From NCBI GenBank assembly GCA_934364805.1, contig CAKRMH010000014.1, positions 1 through 64,000 of the forward strand: DNA of 64,000 nt. Direction: 5' to 3'. Made by a program: the position numbers and the translations under genes. Of this stretch, positions 25,313 through 34,059 are shown piece after piece. The DNA comes from an uncultured Lachnospiraceae bacterium (GTDB lineage: Bacteria; Bacillota; Clostridia; Lachnospirales; Lachnospiraceae). Numbering within the stretch: the first letter of the stretch is position 1; each line of letters begins with the position of its first letter. Under the pieces are notes generated by a model. That model saw only the letters and a program-made list of their open reading frames with translations, was not told the origin of the DNA and searched no databases.

Positions 25313-26422
25313 TTAATTTGCACTTTCTGTTCCATCAATGGTTTCGGATGCGCCGCTTTCTGTTGCTGCTTCGGTTCCTGCGGTATCACCCTGTGACGGT
25401 TCTTCCGTCTCTGTTGATTCGGTCTGCTGTGTGAGTGAGTTCGTAAACTTGATCTTTGCAACAACTTTGTCTTTTACTTTCCACTCAGCATCCTCTTCCC
25501 ATTTGGAAAGTGTATCATTGTACAAGGTATCTTTACGGTCCTTCAGAATATCCTCGCGGTTCTTCTGTGTAGCTTCCTCATCATGGTCACTGTCAATACG
25601 TACAATGTAAAGTGCTTTATCGGTTGTGATCAGATCCGAGATCTGCCCCTCACTAAGACCATCCATTGCTGCCTTGACATCGGAATCCAGATTGCTGTCA
25701 TCCGAATCATAGGTCCCTGTACTTACCGAAAAACCATACTGTTCTGCAGCAGCTTCCAGATCCGATGGCTGCTCGATCGCAGCTGCAACATCCTGTGCTT
25801 TCTGTGTCAGTTCTGCTTTCTGATCATCGGTATACTCTGTATACTGATAGCTGCTGTCATAGGTTCCATCTGTCGAAATCTTCAGCATGGAATATGCTCT
25901 CATGTTTGCTTCGTCATCCGAGATGTCTGTATCTACATCTGCAACGATCGCATCATACATTTTATCCTTGATCGTGTAAAGTGTAAGTACTTCCTCAACG
26001 ATATCCTGTGTTGCTCCCATCTCCTCCAATGCATCCTTACTGTTTGCATCGATAAAAGCAGTGGCTGCATCTGTGATGCTCTGTTTCTCATCATCTGAGA
26101 TTGTCACACCGTAATCGTCCATGTGAAGCTGAAGTGTGTACATTTCCTGCAGGCTCTTCATAAGCTGGGATTTGGTTGTATCCTCAAGAGTAGAGCCATC
26201 CCCGTAAAGATCCTTGCTCCATACTTCATCCCCAAAATAGCTTTTATAGGCATCTTCCAGTCTTGCCTGCTGATATCTGCACATAAAGTTGGCAACTCCG
26301 AGTTTGATCTCCTGATCTCCAAGTGTTGCAACTGTTTCGTTTTTATTTAATGCACAGCCGGTAAATGCGGTGGTACAGAGAACCCCCGCCAACAGCAATG
26401 CTGCAAATCTTTTTAACTTCAT
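25313..26422 (-). CDS. PrsA/SurA-like foldase lipoprotein
   Basis: Probably an extracytoplasmic chaperone that helps exported proteins fold. The 369-residue protein has a lipoprotein signal with lipobox FTGC (Cys23), an N-terminal SurA-like helical region (about 40-160), and a C-terminal part with a parvulin-like segment (about 215-290) that looks incomplete, ending in a Thr/Glu/Ser-rich tail. Peptidyl-prolyl isomerase activity is not assured. It follows mfd by 43 nt and is likely in the same transcript. Confidence 0.85.
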   Translation of the reverse strand: MKLKRFAALLLAGVLCTTAFTGCALNKNETVATLGDQEIKLGVANFMCRYQQARLEDAYKSYFGDEVWSKDLYGDGSTLEDTTKSQLMKSLQEMYTLQLHMDDYGVTISDDEKQSITDAATAFIDANSKDALEEMGATQDIVEEVLTLYTIKDKMYDAIVADVDTDISDDEANMRAYSMLKISTDGTYDSSYQYTEYTDDQKAELTQKAQDVAAAIEQPSDLEAAAEQYGFSVSTGTYDSDDSNLDSDVKAAMDGLSEGQISDLITTDKALYIVRIDSDHDEEATQKNREDILKDRKDTLYNDTLSKWEEDAEWKVKDKVVAKIKFTNSLTQQTESTETEEPSQGDTAGTEAATESGASETIDGTESAN

Positions 26423-26465
26423 ATATCCTCCTAAATATCTCCCGAATAGTCCGGAGCATTGTCTG

Positions 26466-29400
26466 TTATATTATAGTGCTTTTTTCACCATCTAGCAAGA
26501 TTTTTATTTGCATATCAGACAGCAGCTTCTCTAATATTACAAGGACATCCTGTGTCTTTTCCCTCGAATTCCCTTTTATCATATAGGAAAAATATGGATT
26601 TTTGGTGTCCATGGTAAACTTCAGAAACGGAGCATATGTTTCCAGCAATCCCGGGATCTTTGCAGGATCAACCTTCGCTTTTTCGTACATCGTAAGTTTC
26701 AGTTCATTGCCTTTCTGCACGATATCGGACACATATACGCTGTGTGCTTTTGCCTTCAGTCTTGCGATCGTAAGCAGGTTCTGAACTGATTTCGGCGGCT
26801 CTCCAAAACGGTCGATCAGTTCCTCCAGCATTTCCTCGGATTCCTCCATGGTCTCCACTCCGGCGATCCGCTTGTAGATATCGAGCTTCTGAAGCTCGTT
26901 GGCGATATAAGTGGACGGAATAAAAGCGTTGGTTTCCACATCCACAGAGGTATCGAATTTTTCTGTCGGTGCAATTCCTTTTGCCTCTTTGACCGCTTCA
27001 TTTAGCATTTTACAGTACAGGTCGTAGCCGACTGCCTCCATGTGTCCACTCTGCTCTGCGCCAAGAAGATTGCCTGCGCCGCGGATCTCCAGATCCCGCA
27101 TTGCAATTTTAAAACCGCTTCCCAGCTCGGTATACTCTTTGATCGCTGCCAGCCGTTTTTCCGCAACTTCCTTTAACATCTTGTTTCTGCGATACATCAG
27201 GAATGCATACGCAGTCCGGTTTGATCTTCCGACACGTCCACGCAGCTGGTAAAGCTGGGATAATCCCATGTTATCTGCATCATGGATAATCATGGTATTG
27301 ACATTGGAGATGTCCAGTCCGGTCTCAATGATCGTCGTTGAAACCAGAACATCGATCTCTCCATTGATAAAGCTGTACATGATCCGTTCCAGCTCCGTCT
27401 CCTTCATCTGTCCGTGTGCAAAAGCAACGTTTGCCTCAGGGACAAGCTGCTGGATGCGCTGTGTTACCTCATCAATATCCCGCACTTTATTGTATACATA
27501 ATACACTTGTCCCTCGCGTGCCAGTTCCCGGGTGATTGCTTCCCGGACAAGCTCATCGTTATACTCCATAACATACGTCTGGATCGGAACACGGTCCATC
27601 GGCGGTTCTTCAAGAACACTCATATCCCGGATTCCGATCAGGCTCATATGCAGGGTACGCGGGATCGGTGTTGCAGTCAGCGTAAGCACATCTACATTGG
27701 TTTTCAGCTGCTTGATCTTCTCCTTATGGGCAACGCCGAAACGCTGTTCCTCATCAATGATCAACAGTCCAAGATCTTTAAATGTCACATCCTTGGAAAG
27801 TACCCTGTGCGTTCCTACTATGATGTCTACCTGTCCTTTTTTCACGCCCTCGATGGTTTTTTTCTGTTCTGCTGCAGACCGGAAGCGGCAGAGCAGATCC
27901 ACCGTTACCGGGAAATCTTTCATTCGCTGTGAGAAGTTATTATACACCTGCTGGGCAAGGATCGTGGTCGGAACCAGGTAAACGACCTGCTTGTTTTCCT
28001 GAACCGCTTTAAAAGCCGCGCGGATAGCGATCTCCGTTTTGCCATAGCCGACGTCTCCGCAGATCAGACGGTCCATGATCTTGCTGCTTTCCATGTCTTT
28101 TTTGGTTTCCTCGATGGCGATCTCCTGATCCTCGGTCTCCTCAAACGGGAAAAGTTCCTCAAATTCCCGCTGCCATACGGTGTCTGCACCATAAACATAG
28201 CCCTGCTGCTTTTCCCTTGCCGCATACAGTTTTACAAGATCCTGTGCGATCTCTTTGACTGCACCGCGGACACGGCTTTTCGTGCGTCCCCACTCCTGTC
28301 CGCCAAGCTTGTTTAATTTCGGTTTCTTTGCGTCTTTTCCAGCGTATTTCTGGATCTGCTCCAGCTGTGTCGCCAGAATATAAAGGTTGGAGCCGCCCGA
28401 ATATTCAATCTTGATATAATCTTTCACGGTTTTATCGACTTCGATCTTTTCGATTCCGCGGTAGATTCCAAGTCCGTGATTCTCATGAACGACGTAATCG
28501 CCTACGCTTAAATCTGTAAAACTCTGGATTTTTTCTCCTTCGTAGGTACGGCGGCGCTTCTTCTTTTTCTTTTCTGCACCGAAAATATCCGTCTCTGTGA
28601 TGACAACGAACTGCAGGATCGGATATTCAAAGCCTTTGTGGATCTTACCATAGCACACCATGATCTCCCCTGGTTGTACGATATGGTCATAGTCCTCCGT
28701 ATAAAAAGCGGAAAGCCCCTCATTGCTCAGGTCTTCTGCAAGTCTTTTCGCTCTTGTCCTGGAGCCGGAAAGCAGGATCGTCTTATAACCATTCTTCCGA
28801 TACTGCTTCAGATCTTTGACAAGGAGATCAAAACTGTTATTGTACGGATTAACATTTTTGCCGTGGATCGTATACTGTCCAATGTTCTTCAGCCCATTTG
28901 TTTTCATATCCAGCGCATTGAGTGCCAGACATGGGTAACGTTCGAGCGTTCCAAGAATCTCTTTTATGCCAAAGAGTTCCTTCATCTGCCCCGGAAGAAT
29001 ATAGCCCTTTTCCAGACGCTGTTTCATGCTCTCCGAAAATTCTGTTTCTGTCTGGCGTCCGCGTTCCACGCTCCGGCTCATCTCATCAAAAAAGACGATC
29101 GTATCATTTTTATCGAAATAATCCAAAAGCCCGTTCCGATCCCCGCAGAAATAGGATAAAAAAGCATCCATTCCGGTGCACATGGAGAGTTCTCCCCATT
29201 CTTCCGCCAGTTCGTCCACCATGGCAGTTGTGCGGTATGCTTCTTCCGTTTTCATATCTTTCCGGAGCTGCTCTGCTGCTTTCTGTGCCTCTTTCCGGAT
29301 CTTATCAATTCCGGCATTTTTCTGTTCTTCGGTCAGGACAAGCTCACATGCAGGATAAACGGTCAGTTCTTCCATAAGTTCTATGGATCTCTGGCTTTCG

Positions 29401-30017
29401 GTATCAAACGAGCGCAGTGTGTCTACCTCGTCTCCCCACATCTCGATACGAACCGGATTTTCCTCTGTCAGTGGAAAAATATCAAGGATTCCTCCCCTTA
29501 GGGCAAACTGCCCCATGGTCTCAACCTGATATTCCTTTTCGTATCCCATGCGCACCAGCTGCGCAGTGATCTTTTTCAGATCCAGAATGTCCCCGGAATG
29601 AATCGTAAGCACACTGTCCCACATGTTCTGCGGAGGTGCCATCGTATTCATCAGCGCATCAAAGGTTGTGATCAGTGTGACCTGCTTTTTCTCATGAATT
29701 GCCTTGAGCGCATTGATCCGCTCTGCTGTGAGCAGATTTCCACGGATATCAGACTGATAAAAAAGCACATCTTTCGCCGGATAATATACCGCATCCGGAT
29801 CAAAAAAGCTGTAATCCTCATATAATTCTTTGGCTCTTTGCTCATGAAAAGTGACAATGATCTTATTTTTCAGACCATTGTCCATCGCATAGATCATATG
29901 TGGTTTTTGTGCATCCGTACACCCTGAGACCGTGATCACGCCACGTTCCTTTTCCAGAGTGTCCGCCATCTCCTGAAACCCTTGCAGTTCCTGAAGTGGT
30001 TCCAAAAATGCTTTCAC
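26466..30017 (-). CDS. mfd: Transcription-repair coupling factor Mfd
   Basis: Removes stalled RNA polymerase from DNA lesions and recruits UvrA. The 1183 residues contain the UvrB-like N-terminal modules, the RNA polymerase-interacting Tudor-like domain (about 504-560, VGDYVVHENHGLGIYRGIE), and the helicase motor with Walker A GDVGYGKT (654-661), DEEQ (755-758) and TATPIPRTLHMSL. The start is GTG 30017 with AGGAGG seven nt before. It follows pth across a structured repeat element, as in the Bacillus pth-fin-mfd order. Confidence 0.97.
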   Translation of the reverse strand: MKAFLEPLQELQGFQEMADTLEKERGVITVSGCTDAQKPHMIYAMDNGLKNKIIVTFHEQRAKELYEDYSFFDPDAVYYPAKDVLFYQSDIRGNLLTAERINALKAIHEKKQVTLITTFDALMNTMAPPQNMWDSVLTIHSGDILDLKKITAQLVRMGYEKEYQVETMGQFALRGGILDIFPLTEENPVRIEMWGDEVDTLRSFDTESQRSIELMEELTVYPACELVLTEEQKNAGIDKIRKEAQKAAEQLRKDMKTEEAYRTTAMVDELAEEWGELSMCTGMDAFLSYFCGDRNGLLDYFDKNDTIVFFDEMSRSVERGRQTETEFSESMKQRLEKGYILPGQMKELFGIKEILGTLERYPCLALNALDMKTNGLKNIGQYTIHGKNVNPYNNSFDLLVKDLKQYRKNGYKTILLSGSRTRAKRLAEDLSNEGLSAFYTEDYDHIVQPGEIMVCYGKIHKGFEYPILQFVVITETDIFGAEKKKKKRRRTYEGEKIQSFTDLSVGDYVVHENHGLGIYRGIEKIEVDKTVKDYIKIEYSGGSNLYILATQLEQIQKYAGKDAKKPKLNKLGGQEWGRTKSRVRGAVKEIAQDLVKLYAAREKQQGYVYGADTVWQREFEELFPFEETEDQEIAIEETKKDMESSKIMDRLICGDVGYGKTEIAIRAAFKAVQENKQVVYLVPTTILAQQVYNNFSQRMKDFPVTVDLLCRFRSAAEQKKTIEGVKKGQVDIIVGTHRVLSKDVTFKDLGLLIIDEEQRFGVAHKEKIKQLKTNVDVLTLTATPIPRTLHMSLIGIRDMSVLEEPPMDRVPIQTYVMEYNDELVREAITRELAREGQVYYVYNKVRDIDEVTQRIQQLVPEANVAFAHGQMKETELERIMYSFINGEIDVLVSTTIIETGLDISNVNTMIIHDADNMGLSQLYQLRGRVGRSNRTAYAFLMYRRNKMLKEVAEKRLAAIKEYTELGSGFKIAMRDLEIRGAGNLLGAEQSGHMEAVGYDLYCKMLNEAVKEAKGIAPTEKFDTSVDVETNAFIPSTYIANELQKLDIYKRIAGVETMEESEEMLEELIDRFGEPPKSVQNLLTIARLKAKAHSVYVSDIVQKGNELKLTMYEKAKVDPAKIPGLLETYAPFLKFTMDTKNPYFSYMIKGNSREKTQDVLVILEKLLSDMQIKILLDGEKSTII

Positions 30018-30042
30018 GTTCTTTCCTCCTGTTATTTTTATC

Positions 30043-30353
30043 AGACATTTGCGAAACTCTTACAAACAACTTATCTTGGCATGAGCTGTGGACATAAATA
30101 ATCTCAGGCACGCTCTCGCTGCTCATCGCTGGCAGCGGGGATGTAGTTTGCACAAAATGCAAACCACATCCTATGATGCACACGAACAGCATATATGCCG
30201 TTCGGTGCATGGCTCCGATGCTGTGCAGTAAATGCACAGCACGAATTTTACCTATTGTACGGTCGCTAAGTACCGGCCGCTCTGAAGCACCTGTGCGTTA
30301 TTTATATCCACAGCTCATGCCCAATTTATGCTTCAAGAGTTTCGCAATTGTCT
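30043..30353 (-). repeat. Structured intergenic element, copy 1 (311 bp)
   Basis: Fills the gap between pth and mfd. Outer inverted repeats 30043-30061 and 30335-30353 match at 18 of 19. Inner arms 30078-30101 and 30298-30321 match at 23 of 24. Two conserved core blocks (30096-30138 and 30257-30293) recur almost unchanged in copy 2 at 61734-61935. Between them are three extra hairpins at 30139-30171, 30176-30210 and 30219-30241. The A/C mismatches in the stems (30093/30306, 30145/30165, 30188/30199) become G-U on the minus strand, so the active form is probably an RNA read with the flanking genes. Function unknown. Confidence 0.85.
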
Positions 30354-30354
30354 A

Positions 30355-30924
30355 TTATTTTTTTCCATTGAAATCGTTCATGGCCTGGTCGATGTCCCCA
30401 CGCAGGATCATCCCTGCTGCTGCGATCGCATCCTGAATGGCACACTCAACCAGCTTACGGTCTTCCTCTTTGAATCGTCCGAGCACGTGATCTGCGAGAT
30501 CCCATCCTTCCGGTTTTGCGCCAACACCGACTTTGATCCGCATAAAATTCTGCGTTCCAGCGTGTGCTATGATGTTCTTGATCCCATTATGCCCGCCTGC
30601 ACTTCCTTTTTTGCGGATACGGATATGTCCAGGATCAAGACTGATGTCATCAAATATGACAAGCATCTCTGTTTCCGGGTCTATTTTATAGAAATTCAGT
30701 GCTTCTATTACACTTTCCCCGCTCAGGTTCATATAGGTCAGCGGCTTTAAAAGCAGAACCTTCGTGCCATCAATGACCCCGGTCCCGCACAGACCTTTAT
30801 GCTTTTTCTCGGTTATACTGATATTATATTTATCTGCAAGAGCATCCATGACATCAAAGCCGATATTGTGTCTTGTATGCTCATATTTCTTATCCGGATT
30901 ACCAAGTCCCACGATTAAAAACAT
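30355..30924 (-). CDS. pth: Peptidyl-tRNA hydrolase
   Basis: Releases tRNA from prematurely dropped peptidyl-tRNA. The 189-residue protein has the entry LIVGLGNPDKKYEHTRHNIG with catalytic His19, LLKPLTYMNLSG (about 57-68) and GGHNGIKNI (about 110-118). The start follows AAGAGGTAAG. It has its own promoter and is followed by the structured element and mfd. Confidence 0.97.
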   Translation of the reverse strand: MFLIVGLGNPDKKYEHTRHNIGFDVMDALADKYNISITEKKHKGLCGTGVIDGTKVLLLKPLTYMNLSGESVIEALNFYKIDPETEMLVIFDDISLDPGHIRIRKKGSAGGHNGIKNIIAHAGTQNFMRIKVGVGAKPEGWDLADHVLGRFKEEDRKLVECAIQDAIAAAGMILRGDIDQAMNDFNGKK

Positions 30925-30970
30925 ACTTCTTACCTCTTTTTTTGTTTTTCACAATGCCTGTGTTTTTATC

Positions 30971-30999
30971 AGTATAGCGGATTTTTTCATATATCTCAA
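30971..30999 (-). promoter_or_regulatory. pth promoter
   Basis: TTGAGA and TATACT with a 17-bp spacer on the minus strand, about 47 nt before the pth start. Confidence 0.7.
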
Positions 31000-31018
31000 T
31001 GAAACTTTCCTATAAAAC

Positions 31019-31053
31019 CGAAAAAGAGAGCGGTCTCCTTTCGGAGTCCGCTC
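31019..31053 (-). terminator. spoVG terminator
   Basis: GAGCGG-a-CTCC, loop GAAA, GGAG-a-CCGCTC on the minus strand, followed by TCTTTTTC. It ends the glgC-glgD-spoVG transcript. Confidence 0.85.
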
Positions 31054-31106
31054 CATGTAAAAACCATATGAAATCATACATTGTGTGCCTGCAGTGGCTG
31101 CCTGCA

Positions 31107-31382
31107 TCATACCTCTTCAGGTACGGATGCCAGTTCTTCCTGATATTTGTTGAGGATCAGTGTCTGAATCCTCTCTCTTGTACCGGAATTAATTGGATGA
31201 GCAATATCCCGGTATTCTCCATCTGCTGCCTTTCTGCTCGGCATCGCAATGAATAATCCTTTTTCCCCCTCAATCACTTTAATGTCATGAACAACAAACT
31301 CATCATCGATCGTAATTGAAACTACGGCTTTCATTTTGCCCTCTTTATCCACCTTACGGATACGTACATCTGTTATCTGCAT
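31107..31382 (-). CDS. spoVG: Septation/sporulation regulator SpoVG
   Basis: Small nucleic-acid-binding regulator involved in division, sporulation and virulence gene control in Firmicutes. The 91 residues follow the family closely: MQITDVRIRKV at the start, FVVHDIKVIEGEKGLFIAMPS (about 29-49) and YRDIAHPINSGTRERIQ (about 57-73). GAGGAGG and GAAAGGAC lie upstream. It follows glgD by 26 nt, so it is probably in the glgC-glgD transcript. Confidence 0.96.
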   Translation of the reverse strand: MQITDVRIRKVDKEGKMKAVVSITIDDEFVVHDIKVIEGEKGLFIAMPSRKAADGEYRDIAHPINSGTRERIQTLILNKYQEELASVPEEV

Positions 31383-31408
31383 GTCCTTTCAGCCTCCTCA
31401 CTTAATGT

Positions 31409-32524
31409 CTAAAGCATGTAACGTTCATTCTCCTCGGAGACAATCTTAATGCCATTCTCTCCGCAATAATACGTGTTTGCCTTTAATGTACCCCTGCTTT
31501 CCACAATACAATTTTCCACATGGGTATTATCCCCAATGTATGCATCATTTAAAATGATGGAATTCTTAATTACGCAGTTCTTTCCAATAAATACTTTTTT
31601 GAACAGGATGGAATTCTCAACTTTACTGTTGATAATGCATCCGCTGGCGATCAGGCTGTTGGATACATCGGATCCTGTATTATATTTGGCTGGTGGAAGA
31701 TCGTCCACTTTAGAATGGATCTTCGGCTCAGCACGGAAATAACTTCTTACTTCCGGATTCAAAAAGTCCATATTGGTCTGATAATAAGAATCTACACTTG
31801 CAATATTGCTCCAGTATTCGGTTGTCTTGTATGCATAAATCTTCTTAATGTTCTTATACCGGATCAGAACATCGTTAACAAAGTCGAAACGATTCTCTTC
31901 TGCTGCTTTCTCGAGAATCTCGATCAGCTGTCTTCTACGGATTACATAAACGCCTGTAGAAATGGTATTAGACTGCGCCATCAGTGGCTTCTCTTCAAAA
32001 TCAATGATTCTGGAATCCTCATTCATCCGAATGACACCAAAACGGCTTACGTCACTTCCAACCGGCATATCTTTGCATGCGATCGTGATATCTGCTTTCT
32101 TCTCGATATGATAATCCAGGATCTTGTTGTAATCCATCTTGTATGCACAATCGCCATTGGTGATGATGACATATGGCTCATGGCGTTTTTTCAGGAAATC
32201 AATGTTCTGATACATTGCATCTGCCGTTCCGCGATACCAGTCACTGTTCTCTGCTGTCACAGTTGGAGTAAACAGATACAGTCCTCCCTGTTTACGTCCG
32301 AAATCCCACCACTTGGAAGAACTCAGATGTTCATTCAGAGAACGCGCATTGTACTGAGTCAGTACTGCTACTGTCTGTACATGGGAATTGCTCATATTGC
32401 TTAATGCAAAATCGATGCAACGGAAGCTTCCGCCTACCGGCATTGCTGCAATTGCACGTTTTCTTGATAATTCTTTCATGCGGTTGCTGTTACCGCCAGC
32501 TAAAATAATACCTACTGCCTTCAT
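31409..32524 (-). CDS. glgD: Glucose-1-phosphate adenylyltransferase subunit GlgD
   Basis: Partner of GlgC in ADP-glucose synthesis for glycogen. The 371-residue protein has the nucleotidyltransferase fold and a C-terminal left-handed beta-helix, but the catalytic start motif is altered: LAGGNSNRMKELSRKRAIAA replaces the GGxGxRLxxLTxxxAKPAV form of GlgC. It is thought to be mainly regulatory in Firmicutes. Its ATG overlaps the glgC stop (ATGA). Confidence 0.95.
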   Translation of the reverse strand: MKAVGIILAGGNSNRMKELSRKRAIAAMPVGGSFRCIDFALSNMSNSHVQTVAVLTQYNARSLNEHLSSSKWWDFGRKQGGLYLFTPTVTAENSDWYRGTADAMYQNIDFLKKRHEPYVIITNGDCAYKMDYNKILDYHIEKKADITIACKDMPVGSDVSRFGVIRMNEDSRIIDFEEKPLMAQSNTISTGVYVIRRRQLIEILEKAAEENRFDFVNDVLIRYKNIKKIYAYKTTEYWSNIASVDSYYQTNMDFLNPEVRSYFRAEPKIHSKVDDLPPAKYNTGSDVSNSLIASGCIINSKVENSILFKKVFIGKNCVIKNSIILNDAYIGDNTHVENCIVESRGTLKANTYYCGENGIKIVSEENERYML

Positions 32525-33792
32525 TTTCTGTCACCTGCCTTAATAATCACTTCGCCGCTTGCCAGATTACCATCCGGATAATCCGCTTTGTCTGTCACAC
32601 CTGAGATTGCTGTATTCCTGCCGATCTTAACTCCTTCCGGAATCACAGAAGCTTCTCCGACTGTTACAAGTCCAAAGGAATAGATGCTTGCATTCAGTTT
32701 ATTTGGAGCTTCCTCTCCTGTTCCAAGAACTGCGCCATCCCGGATCTCGCATTTCTCAGCGACAATGGATTTATCAATCGTGACATGATCTCCGATCATC
32801 GTATCCTGCATAACGATCGAATCACGGATCACGGTACCTTTCCCAATATGTACATTCGGGCCGATCACGGAATTCTCTACGTCTCCGTATACTTCTGCCC
32901 CTTCCCCGATAATACTTCTCTCAACATGAGCTTCCGAAGCAATATACTGTGGTTCAATGCTGTCTGATTTGGTATAGATCTTCCAGTACTCTTCATATAA
33001 ATTGAATTCCGGAATCAGGTCGATCAGTTCCATATTGGCTTCCCAATAAGAACCAAGTGTTCCTACATCCTTCCAGTATCCGTTAAATTCATATGCAAAA
33101 AGGCGTTTCTGATTTTCAAAGCAGTATGGAATAATATGTTTACCGAAATCGCATCCATTCTGATCTTTCATGGCGATCAATGCATCACGCAATACCGGCC
33201 ATGAGAAAATGTAGATACCCATAGAAGCGAGGTTGCTTCTTGGATGCTCCGGTTTCTCTTCAAATTCCATGATCTTTTTATCATCATCCGCAATCACAAT
33301 ACCAAAACGGGACGCCTCTTCCATCGGAACCGGCATCGTAGCAATCGTTACATCCGCTTTGTTCGCTTTGTGGAAATCAAGCATAACCTCATAATCCATC
33401 TTGTAAATATGATCTCCGGAAAGGATCAGGACATAATCTGGATTATACTGTTCCATATAACGTATATTCTGGTAAATTGCATTCGCAGTTCCGGAATACC
33501 ATTCACTGTTGTTGCTTCTTTCGTAAGGTGGAAGTACGGTAACTCCACCATTGTTGCGGTCGAGATCCCATGGAATACCAATTCCAATATGTGTATTCAG
33601 TCTGAGTGGCTGATACTGTGTCAGCACCCCGACCGTGTCGATCCCCGAATTAATGCAGTTGCTTAACGGGAAATCAATGATTCGATATTTGCCGCCAAAC
33701 GCAACTGCCGGCTTTGCAACATCAGCCGTCAGAACACCAAGTCTGCTGCCTTGACCGCCTGCTAACAGCATAGCTATCATTTCTTTCTTCAT
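32521..33792 (-). CDS. glgC: Glucose-1-phosphate adenylyltransferase GlgC
   Basis: Makes ADP-glucose from glucose-1-phosphate and ATP, the committed step of glycogen synthesis. The N-terminal LLAGGQGSRLGVLTADVAKP motif and KPAVAFGGKYRIIDFPLSN are complete, and the C-terminal beta-helix holds the hexapeptide repeats. I use ATG 33792 with GAGGAG about 10 nt upstream; ATG 33819 lacks a site. The predicted length of 423 is usual. It is first in the glgC-glgD-spoVG unit. Confidence 0.96.
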   Translation of the reverse strand: MKKEMIAMLLAGGQGSRLGVLTADVAKPAVAFGGKYRIIDFPLSNCINSGIDTVGVLTQYQPLRLNTHIGIGIPWDLDRNNGGVTVLPPYERSNNSEWYSGTANAIYQNIRYMEQYNPDYVLILSGDHIYKMDYEVMLDFHKANKADVTIATMPVPMEEASRFGIVIADDDKKIMEFEEKPEHPRSNLASMGIYIFSWPVLRDALIAMKDQNGCDFGKHIIPYCFENQKRLFAYEFNGYWKDVGTLGSYWEANMELIDLIPEFNLYEEYWKIYTKSDSIEPQYIASEAHVERSIIGEGAEVYGDVENSVIGPNVHIGKGTVIRDSIVMQDTMIGDHVTIDKSIVAEKCEIRDGAVLGTGEEAPNKLNASIYSFGLVTVGEASVIPEGVKIGRNTAISGVTDKADYPDGNLASGEVIIKAGDRK

Positions 33793-33835
33793 CACGTCAA
33801 TCACTCCTCGTCTGTTCATGTTTTTGGGTAATTAA

Positions 33836-33864
33836 ATTATAGCATATTGCCTTTTTCGTAACAA
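33836..33864 (-). promoter_or_regulatory. glgC promoter
   Basis: TTGTTA and a perfect TATAAT with a 17-bp spacer on the minus strand, about 44 nt before the glgC start. Confidence 0.75.
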
Positions 33865-33986
33865 CATTTTTCACAATATTTATTTTCATTTTTGTTTTTT
33901 TTCGTCAGATTACACAATTTTTACATCCTTTTACATCTTTTGCGAAAATTCGATATACTTCGCAGAAGAAACGCAGTAGTTTGTCT

Positions 33987-34014
33987 TTGCAAAATATGTG
34001 AATACGGTTATAAT
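33987..34014 (+). promoter_or_regulatory. murC promoter
   Basis: TTGCAA and TATAAT with a 16-bp spacer on the plus strand, 46 nt before murC. Confidence 0.65.
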
Positions 34015-34059
34015 AATAAAGAACTTTTAATCCATTATATATAATAGGTAGGTAGTTTT

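Noticed and set aside
30173..30436. Plus-strand 87-codon frame inside the repeat element
   Set aside because: It crosses from the structured element into the antisense of pth and is not kept in copy 2.
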